The notes under the pieces were generated by a model. The model ran no database searches. It was given only the letters and a program-made list of their open reading frames with translations, and was not told the origin of the DNA. The position numbers and the translations under genes were made by a program. Shown here in pieces: positions 1 to 9,417 of a stretch of 64,000 nt of DNA. Source of the stretch: DATLMR01 sp035634255 (lineage in GTDB: Bacteria; Acidobacteriota; Blastocatellia; UBA7656); contig DASQDI010000024.1 of NCBI GenBank assembly GCA_035634255.1, forward strand, positions 1 to 64,000, in the 5' to 3' direction. The number at the start of each line of letters is the position of its first letter. Position 1 is the first letter of the stretch.

Positions 1-1841
1 CGTCCGCGCAGAGTAAGCATGCCCTGCCCGACAACTGGAAGAAGGTGAGCTCAAGGATCCGCCGGAGGGTCGCGCAGATGACCCTCAACCGCGCGCGGCA
101 GGATTTCGGAGTCACGGGGAGAGGGGTGAAGGTCGGGGTGATCTCCGACAGCGCCGACGGACTGCCCACCGCGCAGGCGCTCGGCGACCTGCCCGGCGGC
201 ATTCAAATCCTGAAGTTCGGCGAAGGCTCGGGCGAAGGCACCGCGATGATGGAGATAATCAACGACCTCGCGCCCGGAGCGAGCCTCGCTTTCTGGGGGC
301 CCGAGAGCCCCGGCGAGTTTATACAGGGCGTCCAGCAACTCGCCTCGGTCGGATCGAGGGTGATAGTCGACGACCTCGGCTTCGTGGACCAGCCCTTCTT
401 CGAAGAAGGCCCCATCACGCAAGTGGTCAATCAGGTCGTGTCGCAGGGCGTGGTCTACGTGACCGCGGCGGGCAACGACGCGGACCAGCATTACGAAGCC
501 GACTTTTCGGGCCGGGGCTCGGCGGGCGGCCCGACCAGTAACGTCCACGGATTCGCGGGCAGCGTCATAGCCCAGCAGATCGTCGTGCCTCCGGGCGAGG
601 TGGGTGTCGTTTTCCTTCAGTGGGCGAACCCGTTCGGCTTCTCGGCCGATGATTACGACCTGTACATAGTCGACCTGAGCGGCAACATAATGGACCGGAG
701 CGACGACGTGCAGGATGGGGACGACATCCCGTTCGAGTCGGCGGTCGCCGACAACAGGTCCGGGGCCGGCCCCAAGACTTTTCAGGTGGTGATAGACCTG
801 TTCGACGGCGCGCCGAGGCGGCTGGAGATGTTCTACGGCGGCGTCGACACTGTAGCCTTCGGCGTGCCCGGAGGGAGCCTGTTCGACCAGCCCTGCGCGA
901 ACGGCGCGATCTCCGTCGGCACGATAAACGCCTCCGACCCCGGCAACGACACGATCACGGGTTACAGCAGTCAGGGCCCGTGCGACTTCTTCTTCCCTTT
1001 CTTCTCAAGCCGTCTTAAACCCGACATCACCGGAATCGATGGGGTGCGGGTGACGGGGGCCGCAGGCTTTCCCTCCACCTTCTTCGGGACCTCGGCCGCC
1101 GCCCCGCACGTCGCCGGCATCGTCGCGCTCATGCTGGAAGCCAGGCCGAGCCTCACGCCCCAGCAGGCGAAGGAGGCCCTTCAGCGCAGCGCCTTCGACC
1201 TCGGGCCGGGCGGCATCGACAACATCTTCGGAGGGGGGCGCGCGAACGCTCTGGAAGCGGTCAGGATGGTGCGGCAGGGAGGCGGGGACAGCCCGCCCGA
1301 AATCATAGGGCTCTCCGCCAGCCTGAATGGGGATGTGCTAACTCTGACGGGGACGGTCGCCGACCCGGACGGCGACATAGCTCAGGCGCAGTCGAACGTC
1401 CTCAACATCGCGGGGCAGGTCGTCGCCGGCACCCAGCCGTTCCCCGTGGCTTTCGGCAATTCGACTCAGGCGAATTTCACGCTGAACACCAACAACCTGA
1501 ATGCATTCCCGACGGCCACGCAGGCGACCCTCTTATTCATCGACGGCCGCGGCAACCGCAGCTCCATAGTGGCCGCGGACTTCAGCCGCGCCGATCCGGG
1601 CGGCCCGAGCCTTCGGGTCGCGAACTTTAACGGCAGCAAGCTGGTGATTAAAGGGGGCGGCCTGCTGGGGCTGGTTCAGGTCGAGATTAACGGCGTGATC
1701 GTCGCCGCAAAGAGCAACAACGCCCCCGGTAAAGTTAAGCTCAACGGGAACTCGGCGACCCTGAACCTTCGCGCCGGCGCGAACCGCCTGCGGGTGCGGG
1801 TCGGGAGCCTGCGCTCCAATATATTGGTGCTCGGCCTGTAA
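1..1841 (+). CDS. S8-like serine peptidase with Glu in place of His, 5' end missing
   Basis: The reading frame is open back to base 3, so this is the 3' part of a longer gene. A GTG at 45 opens the frame but need not be the start. Counting from that GTG, the subtilase fold covers about residues 20-400. The Asp motif is VGVISDSADG (D35) and the nucleophile motif is FGTSAAAPHVAG (Ser350). At the position where subtilases have HGT the sequence is GEGTAMMEI followed by INDLAPGA, so Glu64 stands where the catalytic His should be. Subtilase-like proteins with such EGxAM motifs exist, and sedolisins use a Ser-Glu-Asp triad, so activity is possible but unproven. Residues 410-598 form beta-rich Ig/IPT-like modules typical of secreted bacterial proteins. 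The signal peptide would lie upstream of the window. Family call firm; activity uncertain. Confidence 0.85.
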   Translation, partial: SAQSKHALPDNWKKVSSRIRRRVAQMTLNRARQDFGVTGRGVKVGVISDSADGLPTAQALGDLPGGIQILKFGEGSGEGTAMMEIINDLAPGASLAFWGPESPGEFIQGVQQLASVGSRVIVDDLGFVDQPFFEEGPITQVVNQVVSQGVVYVTAAGNDADQHYEADFSGRGSAGGPTSNVHGFAGSVIAQQIVVPPGEVGVVFLQWANPFGFSADDYDLYIVDLSGNIMDRSDDVQDGDDIPFESAVADNRSGAGPKTFQVVIDLFDGAPRRLEMFYGGVDTVAFGVPGGSLFDQPCANGAISVGTINASDPGNDTITGYSSQGPCDFFFPFFSSRLKPDITGIDGVRVTGAAGFPSTFFGTSAAAPHVAGIVALMLEARPSLTPQQAKEALQRSAFDLGPGGIDNIFGGGRANALEAVRMVRQGGGDSPPEIIGLSASLNGDVLTLTGTVADPDGDIAQAQSNVLNIAGQVVAGTQPFPVAFGNSTQANFTLNTNNLNAFPTATQATLLFIDGRGNRSSIVAADFSRADPGGPSLRVANFNGSKLVIKGGGLLGLVQVEINGVIVAAKSNNAPGKVKLNGNSATLNLRAGANRLRVRVGSLRSNILVLGL

Positions 1842-1949
1842 ACCGGCCGCGCCGCCGCAGGCGTATCCTTAATGATTCAGCAGGGGCAGGGCCCCGTGCC
1901 GCGACGCGAGCGACACTCGGGCCCGTCCCTCCGGCGTTCCAAAAACTGA

Positions 1950-1978
1950 TTGACAATTAATGTGATCCAATCTACACT
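1950..1978 (+). promoter_or_regulatory. sigma70-type promoter for the patatin gene
   Basis: TTGACA at 1950-1955, a 17-base spacer, then TACACT at 1973-1978. The -35 box is consensus and the -10 box matches at four of six positions. It lies in the 353-base gap between the peptidase and the patatin gene and would give a leader of about 210 bases. I see no other strong signal in that gap. Confidence 0.55.
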
Positions 1979-2194
1979 CGCCGCCGAGTTAACACTCTCA
2001 TTCCTTAATCAACACTCGGAGCGCACGGAGATTTCAGCACCCTCCGGGTTAAGCAGGCCCTAAAGCAGACCAGTTCATCACCGACTGTCGAAGTAAGGAG
2101 CTAGCTTCATTATTTCGGTCACTGGCAGTTGAAGAACAGTTATTTTCTCTCGCGGGGCTACGGCCGCCGGCCTTCCCGCGAACGGGGGAGAGAG

Positions 2195-5100
2195 ATGGCG
2201 AAGCCCACGCAGTTGCCTTTACATTTGTGCCAGGTACTCGAAGAAGAGTACGCCAACCTTCACCGCCAGCTTGACCCGAAGCCCACCTGGGAGTTCAAGG
2301 GCGGGCAGGTCAAGGACGCGCAAGGGTTATCCCAAAAGCTGCGCGAGGCCGCCTCTGATTCGTCGATGGACCGGATGTCGAGATACGTTCGGAGCTGGTT
2401 CTCCAGACTCGCCCCCGACCTGCTCAGGACCATCGACGAGGGCGGGGTGCCGGACGCGAACTCTATAAGCGAAGCCTTCAACCTGCTGCTGCCCGAGGCG
2501 AGCTTCTATTCAAGGCTCGCGTTCGCGGACGTTCGGCTCCCGGAATCGACCGAGCAGTTCGTCGTGCTCGGGACGAAGAACGGCAGCCTCTCCTTCACCG
2601 GCGACGATCTGAAGCGGTTCAACCGGCTGCTGATCGAAGGGGCTTACCCGGAAGAGTTCGCCGAGATTTACGAGGTGCGCCTCGCCAACATCTTCTCGCT
2701 GATCCACGCCGAAAAGCCGGCGGCCCTCTGCCTCTCCGGTGGAGGCATCCGGAGCGGGACGTTCTGCCTGGGCGTCATTCAAGGGCTCGCCCGCAACAGG
2801 ATGCTTCAGAAGTTCCACTACCTCTCTACGGTCTCGGGTGGCGGCTACACGGGCGGGTGGCTCTCCGCCTGGATCAACAGGCACCCGCGGGGGCTGCAAG
2901 GGGTGGCGGAGGACATAATTCACGAGAAGCCGAAGACGAAGATCGTGCCCGACGCGGAGCCCGTGCAGCACATGCGCGAATACGGCAGCTTCGTGACCCC
3001 GAAGTTCAGCCTGCTGTCGGCCGATGTCTGGACCTTCGTGACGATCTATTTCAGGAACCTGATGCTGAACTGGCTGGTCATCATACCCCTGATGCTCGCG
3101 GCCCTGGCATTCCCGAGGTTCTACCTCTCGCTCCTGTGGGAGCGCCCGACCGGCAAGGTCTCCTTCGTCATCTTCGTGCTAGCCATTTTGCTCTCGGGCC
3201 TGTCCGTCGCTTACATGGCCATAAACCGACCGAGCGTCGCCGACGCGCTGAAGCGGAGCAGGTTCTGGAGCAGGTGGACGGGTCAGGGGGGCTTCCTGAT
3301 CTTCTGCCTCACCCCGTTCACGCTCTCCGTCTTTCTCTTCTCGCTCAACTGGGCCTGGTTCAGGAACTGGTACGCGGACATCGAGTATCTGGTCGAATCC
3401 CAGACCGGGTTGAAGGTGTGGAGCTGGGTCGTATTCGCCGTCATAGGCCTCGTGATCCACTTCATCGGGTGGCTCGTTTCGACGCTGATCCTGCGGCGGT
3501 TCAGGATACCCGAGCTGCTCGCCGTTTTCGTCACGGGACCCGTTGGGGGCGTGATCACCTGGCTGGTCATACAGGGAGCCTTCAGCAAGCCCGTGCAGTT
3601 GCCGGTGCAGGTAAGGAGCGAGTTCTCTTACCTCGAAGACGCGCTCACGATCAACCCGACGACCGGGCTCTACGCCAGCTTCGCGATCCCCCTCTTCATG
3701 GTCTCCATGTTCATCGCGGTTACTTTCTTCGTCGGCCTGACCAGCCGCAGGCAGTGGGACTCCATCACGAGGCGCGGGCGGGCGGGCGGGCGGGCCGCCC
3801 CGTCCGGCTCGGTGACCCTTGAGGATGAGGACAGGGAGTGGCTCGCCAGGTACAGCGCGTGGACCCTGATCGTCGCGATAATCTGGGCCGCCGGAAGCCT
3901 CCTGGTCATATTCGGCCCGCTCGCTATCTACGAGAGCCCCAAGCTCGTCGCCTCTGTCGGCGGCGCGTCCGGCCTCATCGCCCTGCTGGTCGGGAAGAGC
4001 GCGAAGACTCCCGGGGGGGGCGAGAGGAAGTCGGACCAGAAGAGCATCTTCTCCGTCCTGCTTGAGCAGAGCTTGTCGGTGCTCGCGCTCCTGTTCCTCG
4101 TCGTCCTGATAGCGGTCCTCTCCTTCATGACGACACTCCTGGTTCAGGGCGTCGGCTCCATCGACTTCGTCAGGAGCATCTCCGGGTCGCAGGACATCAG
4201 GGAGATATCGTCGGCGACGAGGCCGGAGATATTCACCGAAGTGGTCGAGCCGGAGAAAGAGGTCGACGAGACGAACACGCCGGCCGTCGAAGAGCCTTCT
4301 CAGGATTACACGTTCGACCCGCTCAACCGCTCAATCCTGGCCCCGATCATCGGGGATGAGTACGGGGCTTTCAACCTGATGAAGGTCATGTATTTCACGC
4401 CCTACTGGTTCGTCGGGCTGCTCGCGCTCTTGCTGCTGATCGCCGGGATGCTCGTGTCGCGCCTGATCAACCTGAATAAATTCTCCCTGCATGCGGGCTA
4501 CCGGAACCGGATCATCCGAGCCTTCCTCGGCGCGTCGAGGAGCTCGGCGGAGCGCAAGCCGAACCCCTTCACCGGCTTCGACCCTTCCGACAATATCCAG
4601 ATGCACGAGCTGCGGCCCAACCTTCTGCGCGACAAGAGCTTCAAAAAACCCGAGGAGAGCCGGGACAGCGGGCTCGTCAGGATGGTCGTGAAGCTGAGAG
4701 ACGCGAAGGAGGATAAGGAATCGATCAGGACGGACACGTCCGCGTACCTGAAAAGCAGGCTCTCGGCGGAGACCGCGGAGATGCTCAGGAATCACAGGGG
4801 TAGCAACGAGCCCTCGCCGTCTTTGAAAAAGAACATCATCGAAGACCTGAACCGCTGCCTCGAAGAAGATAATTTTCTCGACGCTAAAGCTTTCGAGCGG
4901 TTCAAGTCTTCGCAGCGGACGCAGAACTTCATCTCCACGTTCGCGCACGGGGCGCTCTTCGGGGATTACCTGATCTACATGAACCGGCTGCTGCTGGTCC
5001 AGGCATACCCCGACGATTTCGCCGATTGGAGGTACCCGCCTCCGCCCTACCGGCTGCTCCACGTCGTCAACACCTGCCTCAACCTCGTCGGCGGGGACAA

Positions 5101-5995
5101 GCTGGCATGGCAGCAGAGGAAGGCCGAAGCCTTCTCCGTCTCCCCCCTGCATTGCGGCAGCCTCTTCGTCGGGTACCGGAAGTCGAAAGACTACGGGGGC
5201 GATGATGGGATCTCGCTCGGGACCGCCGTGGCGATCTCGGGCGCGGCCGTCAGCTCGAACATGGGCTACCATTCGGCCTCTTCCGCCATCACGTTCGTGC
5301 TGACTTTCTTCAACGCGCGCCTGGGGTGGTGGCTCGGGAACCCCGGCCCGGCCGGGGACGGGTATTACGACAAAGCGCACCCGAAGCACGCGATCTACCC
5401 CCTGCTGACCGAAGCCTTCGGCCTGACCGATGACAAGAACGCTTACGTCCTGCTCTCGGACGGGGGCCAGTTCGAAAACCTCGGGCTTTACGAGATGGTG
5501 CTGCGGCGCAATCACTACATCGTCCTCGTCGACGGAGGGGCCGACCCCAAGGTGACTTTCGAAGACCTCGGCAACGCGGTCCGCAAGATCCGGATCGACA
5601 TGGGGATCGAGGTCGAGTTCGATGAGGTGAAGATATACGGTAAAAACGACCCCGAGAAGAGGAAGGGGCTTTACTGCGCCATCGGGAAAATCTATTACGA
5701 CCGCGTGGACGCGGGGGCCAGGCCCGGCTACCTCGTCTACATCAAGCCGGCTTACTACGGGGACGAGCCCCGCGACGTGTTCAACTACGGCCAGGCGAAC
5801 GAGGAGTTCCCGCATGAGAGCACCGCCGACCAGTTCTTCGACGAGCCTCAATTCGAAAGCCATCGGAAGCTCGGCGCGTACATAATGGACAAGATAGTCG
5901 GCGAGTACTGGGAGGGCCAGTCGCTCGAAGAGTTCGTGAACCAGATCGAAACCCATTACCTGAACTCGAACGGAGGCCCTCCGCAGTTCGAGTAG
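2195..5995 (+). CDS. patatin-like phospholipase with large multi-TM insertion
   Basis: The start is taken at ATG 2195 because GGGGGAGAG lies just upstream; an earlier TTG at 2129 has no comparable site. The product is about 1266 aa. The patatin oxyanion motif is SGGGIRSG (G182-R186) and the nucleophile elbow is STVSGGGYTGG (Ser214). The partner Asp motif DGGQFENLG is at D1089, about 875 residues later. Between them are nine or ten hydrophobic segments (roughly residues 280-780) and a charged cytoplasmic-looking stretch. Patatins normally keep the Ser-Asp dyad within about 200 residues, so this is a membrane protein whose catalytic halves are separated by an insertion. It is predicted to be a membrane-bound acyl hydrolase or phospholipase. 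The substrate is unknown. The neighbours do not form an obvious operon with it. Confidence 0.85.
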   Translation: MAKPTQLPLHLCQVLEEEYANLHRQLDPKPTWEFKGGQVKDAQGLSQKLREAASDSSMDRMSRYVRSWFSRLAPDLLRTIDEGGVPDANSISEAFNLLLPEASFYSRLAFADVRLPESTEQFVVLGTKNGSLSFTGDDLKRFNRLLIEGAYPEEFAEIYEVRLANIFSLIHAEKPAALCLSGGGIRSGTFCLGVIQGLARNRMLQKFHYLSTVSGGGYTGGWLSAWINRHPRGLQGVAEDIIHEKPKTKIVPDAEPVQHMREYGSFVTPKFSLLSADVWTFVTIYFRNLMLNWLVIIPLMLAALAFPRFYLSLLWERPTGKVSFVIFVLAILLSGLSVAYMAINRPSVADALKRSRFWSRWTGQGGFLIFCLTPFTLSVFLFSLNWAWFRNWYADIEYLVESQTGLKVWSWVVFAVIGLVIHFIGWLVSTLILRRFRIPELLAVFVTGPVGGVITWLVIQGAFSKPVQLPVQVRSEFSYLEDALTINPTTGLYASFAIPLFMVSMFIAVTFFVGLTSRRQWDSITRRGRAGGRAAPSGSVTLEDEDREWLARYSAWTLIVAIIWAAGSLLVIFGPLAIYESPKLVASVGGASGLIALLVGKSAKTPGGGERKSDQKSIFSVLLEQSLSVLALLFLVVLIAVLSFMTTLLVQGVGSIDFVRSISGSQDIREISSATRPEIFTEVVEPEKEVDETNTPAVEEPSQDYTFDPLNRSILAPIIGDEYGAFNLMKVMYFTPYWFVGLLALLLLIAGMLVSRLINLNKFSLHAGYRNRIIRAFLGASRSSAERKPNPFTGFDPSDNIQMHELRPNLLRDKSFKKPEESRDSGLVRMVVKLRDAKEDKESIRTDTSAYLKSRLSAETAEMLRNHRGSNEPSPSLKKNIIEDLNRCLEEDNFLDAKAFERFKSSQRTQNFISTFAHGALFGDYLIYMNRLLLVQAYPDDFADWRYPPPPYRLLHVVNTCLNLVGGDKLAWQQRKAEAFSVSPLHCGSLFVGYRKSKDYGGDDGISLGTAVAISGAAVSSNMGYHSASSAITFVLTFFNARLGWWLGNPGPAGDGYYDKAHPKHAIYPLLTEAFGLTDDKNAYVLLSDGGQFENLGLYEMVLRRNHYIVLVDGGADPKVTFEDLGNAVRKIRIDMGIEVEFDEVKIYGKNDPEKRKGLYCAIGKIYYDRVDAGARPGYLVYIKPAYYGDEPRDVFNYGQANEEFPHESTADQFFDEPQFESHRKLGAYIMDKIVGEYWEGQSLEEFVNQIETHYLNSNGGPPQFE

Positions 5996-6000
5996 GCATC

Positions 6001-6150
6001 AGGGGTCAGGGGTCAGTGGCCGGGGGCCAGGGCGGGGACAGTAGCCCTCGCCCCCGCCGATGATTCGAGACTCTCTTTATTGAATCCCCTCCCTTCCCTG
6101 ACTCCTGCCCACCGGCCACTGACCACTGACACTAGCCACTGACCCCCGAC
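6001..6150. repeat. GTCAGTGG-rich inverted repeat element in intergenic gap
   Basis: Between the patatin and S9 peptidase genes, GGTCAGTGGCCGG at 6011-6023 is exactly inverted at 6112-6124. Each arm is flanked by further degenerate copies: GGGGTCAGG at 6002-6010 on the left, CCACTGAC near 6123-6130 and GCCACTGACCCCC at 6135-6147 on the right. The intervening 88 bases are unremarkable. The arrangement resembles a REP-like mobile or structural repeat, or a folded transcript end for the upstream gene. I cannot tell from one copy whether it is dispersed in the genome. Confidence 0.55.
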
Positions 6151-6217
6151 TTATCGTAAATTAGACGGTCCGGGGCTCGATCAGCTCGAAAACTCACTCA
6201 AAACGGAGAAGATTGCA

Positions 6218-8560
6218 ATGCGCCTCTCATCACATCGATTAAGATTGTTCGCGACTCTTCTGGCTCTCAGCCTCCTGTTGCCCGCCGTCGCGCCCGCGAT
6301 GGGGGCGGGAGAGGCAATGGCCGGGTCCGACCCAGCGGCCTTCACCGTCGATGATTTGCTCGACGTTGTGAACGTAAGCGCGGCGGGCCTGAGCGATGAC
6401 GGGCGATGGCTCGCCGCCGTTTCCGGGTCCCTGCGTGACCGCATCGGCATCGACAATTATCGGTTCGGCGACCCGACCTACATCGCCCCTTCACTGGTCG
6501 ATGTCTGGATCATCGACACGGAGACGGCCAAATCTCAAAAACTCTTCCCGGAAAAGAGGCAGGTGCGGGGGCTCAAATGGTCCCCGGATGGCCGCAAGCT
6601 GGCTCTGTTCGTGCTGAAGGGCGACCGGTACGAGCCCGTCGTGTGGGACAGGGCCGCGGGCAAGTTCCTCGATGTCGCCGTCCCCGCGTCTAAGTACGCG
6701 GCCGAGAACTCCGAGATCGAGTGGATGGCCGACAGCTCGAAATTAATGTTCGCGCTCAGGGACCTGGAATGGCGCAGGAAGGCGGGCGAGTCGTTCAGGC
6801 AGCAGACGCGCGGGCCGGTCGTCGTGCTTTCGAGCAAAGAGCCCTTCCTCTCCTGGGACGACCTGAGGCGCATGTCCTCGCTCCGCTCCATCGCCACCTT
6901 CGATCTGAAGACTAAGAAGACCGGCGAGTTCCTGCCCGAAACTAAGCTCAGCTCATTCGAGGCGTCGGAGGATGGCTCGTTCGTCACCTACTATGAAGAT
7001 AAGAGCACCAAAACCGATTACGACGTGATATTCGGGGTCGACAATCAGGTCCAGGTCCTCAGCACCGGCGGGGGGCAGCCGCGCACCGTGCTGAAGTCCA
7101 CGAAGGGCATAAACCTGATCTGGTCCGCGGACCGCCGCAGCTACGCTTTCTCGAAAGAAGGCAATCTGTTCTTCGGCTCAATCGACGACAAGGAGCCCCG
7201 CCAGATCACCGGGAAAAAGAGCGAAGAGGGCGAGAAGAAGGAGGCGGGCCCGGACAAGGTCTCGGATAAGCCCGGCGGCGATTCCGCCGAGGCTGACAGG
7301 CAGAAGAGAGAGAAGGAGCGGTTCAGCGCCGTGCGCCTGAGCCCCAAGGGTGAATCTCTCATCGCGTCGAACAAGGAAGGCTTCTGGCTGGTCGATACCG
7401 CGACCGGCGGCAAAGAGCTTTTCCTGAAGATGCCTGAAGAGGATAAGGAGGCCCCGCGCTATCAGGTCGTCGATTGGAGCCCGGCGGGCGACGCGATTTA
7501 CCTCTCCTACTCGTCGCGCACGAAATGGGAGCGCGGCCTCTTCAGGTACAACGCGAGGACGAAGCAGGTGGAAGAGCTGATGAAGGGCTCGCGGAACAAT
7601 TCGGGCTACCGCGTCTCGCGCGACGGCCGCACGATCATATTCAGCTCGGCCGAAGGCAACAGGCCGGCCGACCTTTACGCCGCCGATTCGAACATGAAAA
7701 ACGTCCGGCGGCTCACCGACGCCAACCCCCAGCTGAAGGCCAAGCGCCTGAGCAGAACCGAGCTGATAACCTACCTCGACGCCGACGGGAACAAGACGGC
7801 GGGCGTTCTATACTACCCCTCGGACTACGAGCCGGGGAAGAAGTACCCGACGGTCTTCAACGTGTACGAGCAGTTCTTCGACGACAACTTCAACGGGACG
7901 ATCAACGTTTTAACGTCGAACGGGTACGCGGTCATGCAGCCCTCGGTCACCCTCGAACAGGGCTACCCCGGCGAGGCATGGGTCAAGGGCGTGACCTCGG
8001 CGGCCAACAAGCTGATCGACATGGGCGTGGCCGACCCCGAAAGGCTCGGGGTACAGGGCACCAGCTACGGCGGTTACGCGACGAACCTGCTGATCACGCA
8101 GACCAACAGGTTTAAGGCCGCGATCAACATATCGGGCAAAGTGAACATGGTGAGCTTCTACACGGACAGCCCGAGGCTCGGCGTGAGGAACATCCACGCG
8201 CCCGAAAAGAGCCAGGACCGAATCGGCGCGACCCTCTGGCAGCAGCCGCAAAAGTACATCCAGCACTCGGCCATAATGTTCGCCGACCGCATCAAGACCC
8301 CTCTGCTTTTGATCACCGGGGATCAGGACCACAACGTGCCCGCGCGGCAGGCGATGGAGATGTATTACGCGCTCAGGCGTTTGGGCAAAGAGGTCGAATG
8401 GGTGAACTACATGAACGGCGGGCACGGTATGCCCACGTCCAGCGTCGAAGAGGTGAAGGATTATCACAGAAGAATAATCGCGTGGTACGACGCGCGCCTG
8501 AAAGGCGACCCGAAGAAAAAGTCGGAGGAGCGGAAGCCCGACACGCCCGCGCAGAACTGA
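6218..8560 (+). CDS. exported S9 family prolyl oligopeptidase-like peptidase
   Basis: 780 aa. Residues 1-31 are a signal peptide (basic start, Leu/Ala core). An N-terminal WD/propeller-like region (about 40-510) precedes an alpha/beta-hydrolase domain. The catalytic residues are visible: nucleophile elbow GTSYGGYAT (Ser616), GDQDHNVP (D704) and GGHGMP (H736). This matches the dipeptidyl-peptidase/acylaminoacyl-peptidase group of S9, which trims peptides; an extracytoplasmic site is inferred from the signal peptide. An acidic, Lys/Glu-rich insertion lies around residues 335-370 and may be a loop of the propeller. GGAG lies upstream of ATG 6218. It appears to be a single-gene unit ending in the palindromic terminator it shares with the convergent operon. 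Peptide specificity cannot be read from the sequence. Confidence 0.92.
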   Translation: MRLSSHRLRLFATLLALSLLLPAVAPAMGAGEAMAGSDPAAFTVDDLLDVVNVSAAGLSDDGRWLAAVSGSLRDRIGIDNYRFGDPTYIAPSLVDVWIIDTETAKSQKLFPEKRQVRGLKWSPDGRKLALFVLKGDRYEPVVWDRAAGKFLDVAVPASKYAAENSEIEWMADSSKLMFALRDLEWRRKAGESFRQQTRGPVVVLSSKEPFLSWDDLRRMSSLRSIATFDLKTKKTGEFLPETKLSSFEASEDGSFVTYYEDKSTKTDYDVIFGVDNQVQVLSTGGGQPRTVLKSTKGINLIWSADRRSYAFSKEGNLFFGSIDDKEPRQITGKKSEEGEKKEAGPDKVSDKPGGDSAEADRQKREKERFSAVRLSPKGESLIASNKEGFWLVDTATGGKELFLKMPEEDKEAPRYQVVDWSPAGDAIYLSYSSRTKWERGLFRYNARTKQVEELMKGSRNNSGYRVSRDGRTIIFSSAEGNRPADLYAADSNMKNVRRLTDANPQLKAKRLSRTELITYLDADGNKTAGVLYYPSDYEPGKKYPTVFNVYEQFFDDNFNGTINVLTSNGYAVMQPSVTLEQGYPGEAWVKGVTSAANKLIDMGVADPERLGVQGTSYGGYATNLLITQTNRFKAAINISGKVNMVSFYTDSPRLGVRNIHAPEKSQDRIGATLWQQPQKYIQHSAIMFADRIKTPLLLITGDQDHNVPARQAMEMYYALRRLGKEVEWVNYMNGGHGMPTSSVEEVKDYHRRIIAWYDARLKGDPKKKSEERKPDTPAQN

Positions 8561-8570
8561 TCGAGCCGAA

Positions 8571-8598
8571 GGTGGCGGGGGCCCGGGCCCCCGCCACC
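8571..8598. terminator. perfect 28-base palindrome between convergent genes
   Basis: GGTGGCGGGGGCCC at 8571-8584 is followed directly by its exact reverse complement at 8585-8598. It sits in the 45-base gap between the S9 peptidase (+) and the last gene of the crotonase operon (-). In RNA it would form a very GC-rich hairpin from either strand. Neither side has a U tract, so it is called a bidirectional terminator or 3' stabiliser on position and structure. Confidence 0.6.
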
Positions 8599-8605
8599 GG
8601 CCCGC

Positions 8606-9385
8606 CTACTTACCCTTGAACTCCGGCTTCCGTTTTTCGAGGAACGCGCGCACCCCTTCCTCCTTGTCCTCGCTCGAGAAGCAGAGCGCGAAGAGATCGA
8701 CTTCCGCGTCGAGCCCCGCGCGCAGGTCGAGCCGCGCGGCATTCTTGACCGACTGCTTTGCCATCGCGAGCGCCACAGGGCTCATCTCGGCGATCTTGTT
8801 GGCGAGCTCCATCGTCTTCGCCTCAAGCTCTTCGGGCGCGACGACGTAGTTGACGAGGCCGAGCCGCTCGGCCTCTTCCGCGCTGATCATGTCGCCGGTC
8901 AGCATGAGCTCCATCGCCTTCCCTTCCCCGATCAGCCGCGTGAGCCGCTGGGTGCCGCCCCCGCCCGGTATGATCCCGAGCTTGATCTCCGGCTGCCCGA
9001 GCTTCGCCCTGGTCGAAGCTATGCGGATGTCGCAGGCCATCGCGAGCTCGCACCCGCCGCCCAGGGCGAAGCCGTTTATCATCGCGATGACCGGCTTCGG
9101 GAAGTCCTCCATCGCGTCGAAGGCCCTGCGCCCTTTCATCACGTGCCTCTGTCCGACCGCCGTCATCCCCGCGAACTCGCTGATGTCAGCGCCCGCGATG
9201 AAGGCCTTTTCGCCCGCGCCGGTCAGGACGACCACCCGCACCTCATCGTCGGCCTGGATTTCATCGAGCGCCGCGAGTATGTCTTCCCGCGTGCGCATGT
9301 TCAGGGCATTCAGTTTGTCGGGCCGGTTCACCGTGACGATGGCGACGCGGCCGCGCTTCTCGATCAAAACGTTTTCTAAAGCCAT
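8606..9385 (-). CDS. enoyl-CoA hydratase (crotonase), both catalytic Glu present
   Basis: 259 aa, standard crotonase length. The oxyanion-hole and catalytic motifs are intact: AFIAGADISE, then GGGCELAMACD with Glu113 and GQPEIKLGIIPGGGGTQRL with Glu133. These correspond to the two glutamates that add water across the 2-enoyl-CoA double bond. It is therefore predicted to be a true 2-enoyl-CoA hydratase producing 3-hydroxyacyl-CoA. Transcribed leftward, it is the last gene of the TetR-led operon, and the dehydrogenase that would use its product lies 32 bases upstream. Chain-length or aromatic specificity cannot be told. It could equally be named PaaF-like or short-chain ECH. Confidence 0.93.
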   Translation of the reverse strand: MALENVLIEKRGRVAIVTVNRPDKLNALNMRTREDILAALDEIQADDEVRVVVLTGAGEKAFIAGADISEFAGMTAVGQRHVMKGRRAFDAMEDFPKPVIAMINGFALGGGCELAMACDIRIASTRAKLGQPEIKLGIIPGGGGTQRLTRLIGEGKAMELMLTGDMISAEEAERLGLVNYVVAPEELEAKTMELANKIAEMSPVALAMAKQSVKNAARLDLRAGLDAEVDLFALCFSSEDKEEGVRAFLEKRKPEFKGK

Positions 9386-9417
9386 TACGCTCCCCCGTTA
9401 AAATTATTCGAGCCGAA

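Noticed and set aside
2129..2194. TTG start upstream of the patatin gene
   Set aside because: The ATG at 2195 has a clear ribosome site; the extra 22 residues are low-complexity and have no family support.
3770..3800. GCGGGCGGGC-type short simple repeat in the patatin gene
   Set aside because: It encodes a Gly/Arg/Ala linker in frame; typical GC-rich slippage, not a separate element.
4331..5956. Open frame of about 540 codons opposite the patatin gene
   Set aside because: Antisense to a gene with conserved catalytic motifs; low-complexity Val/Arg/Glu composition and no recognisable domain.
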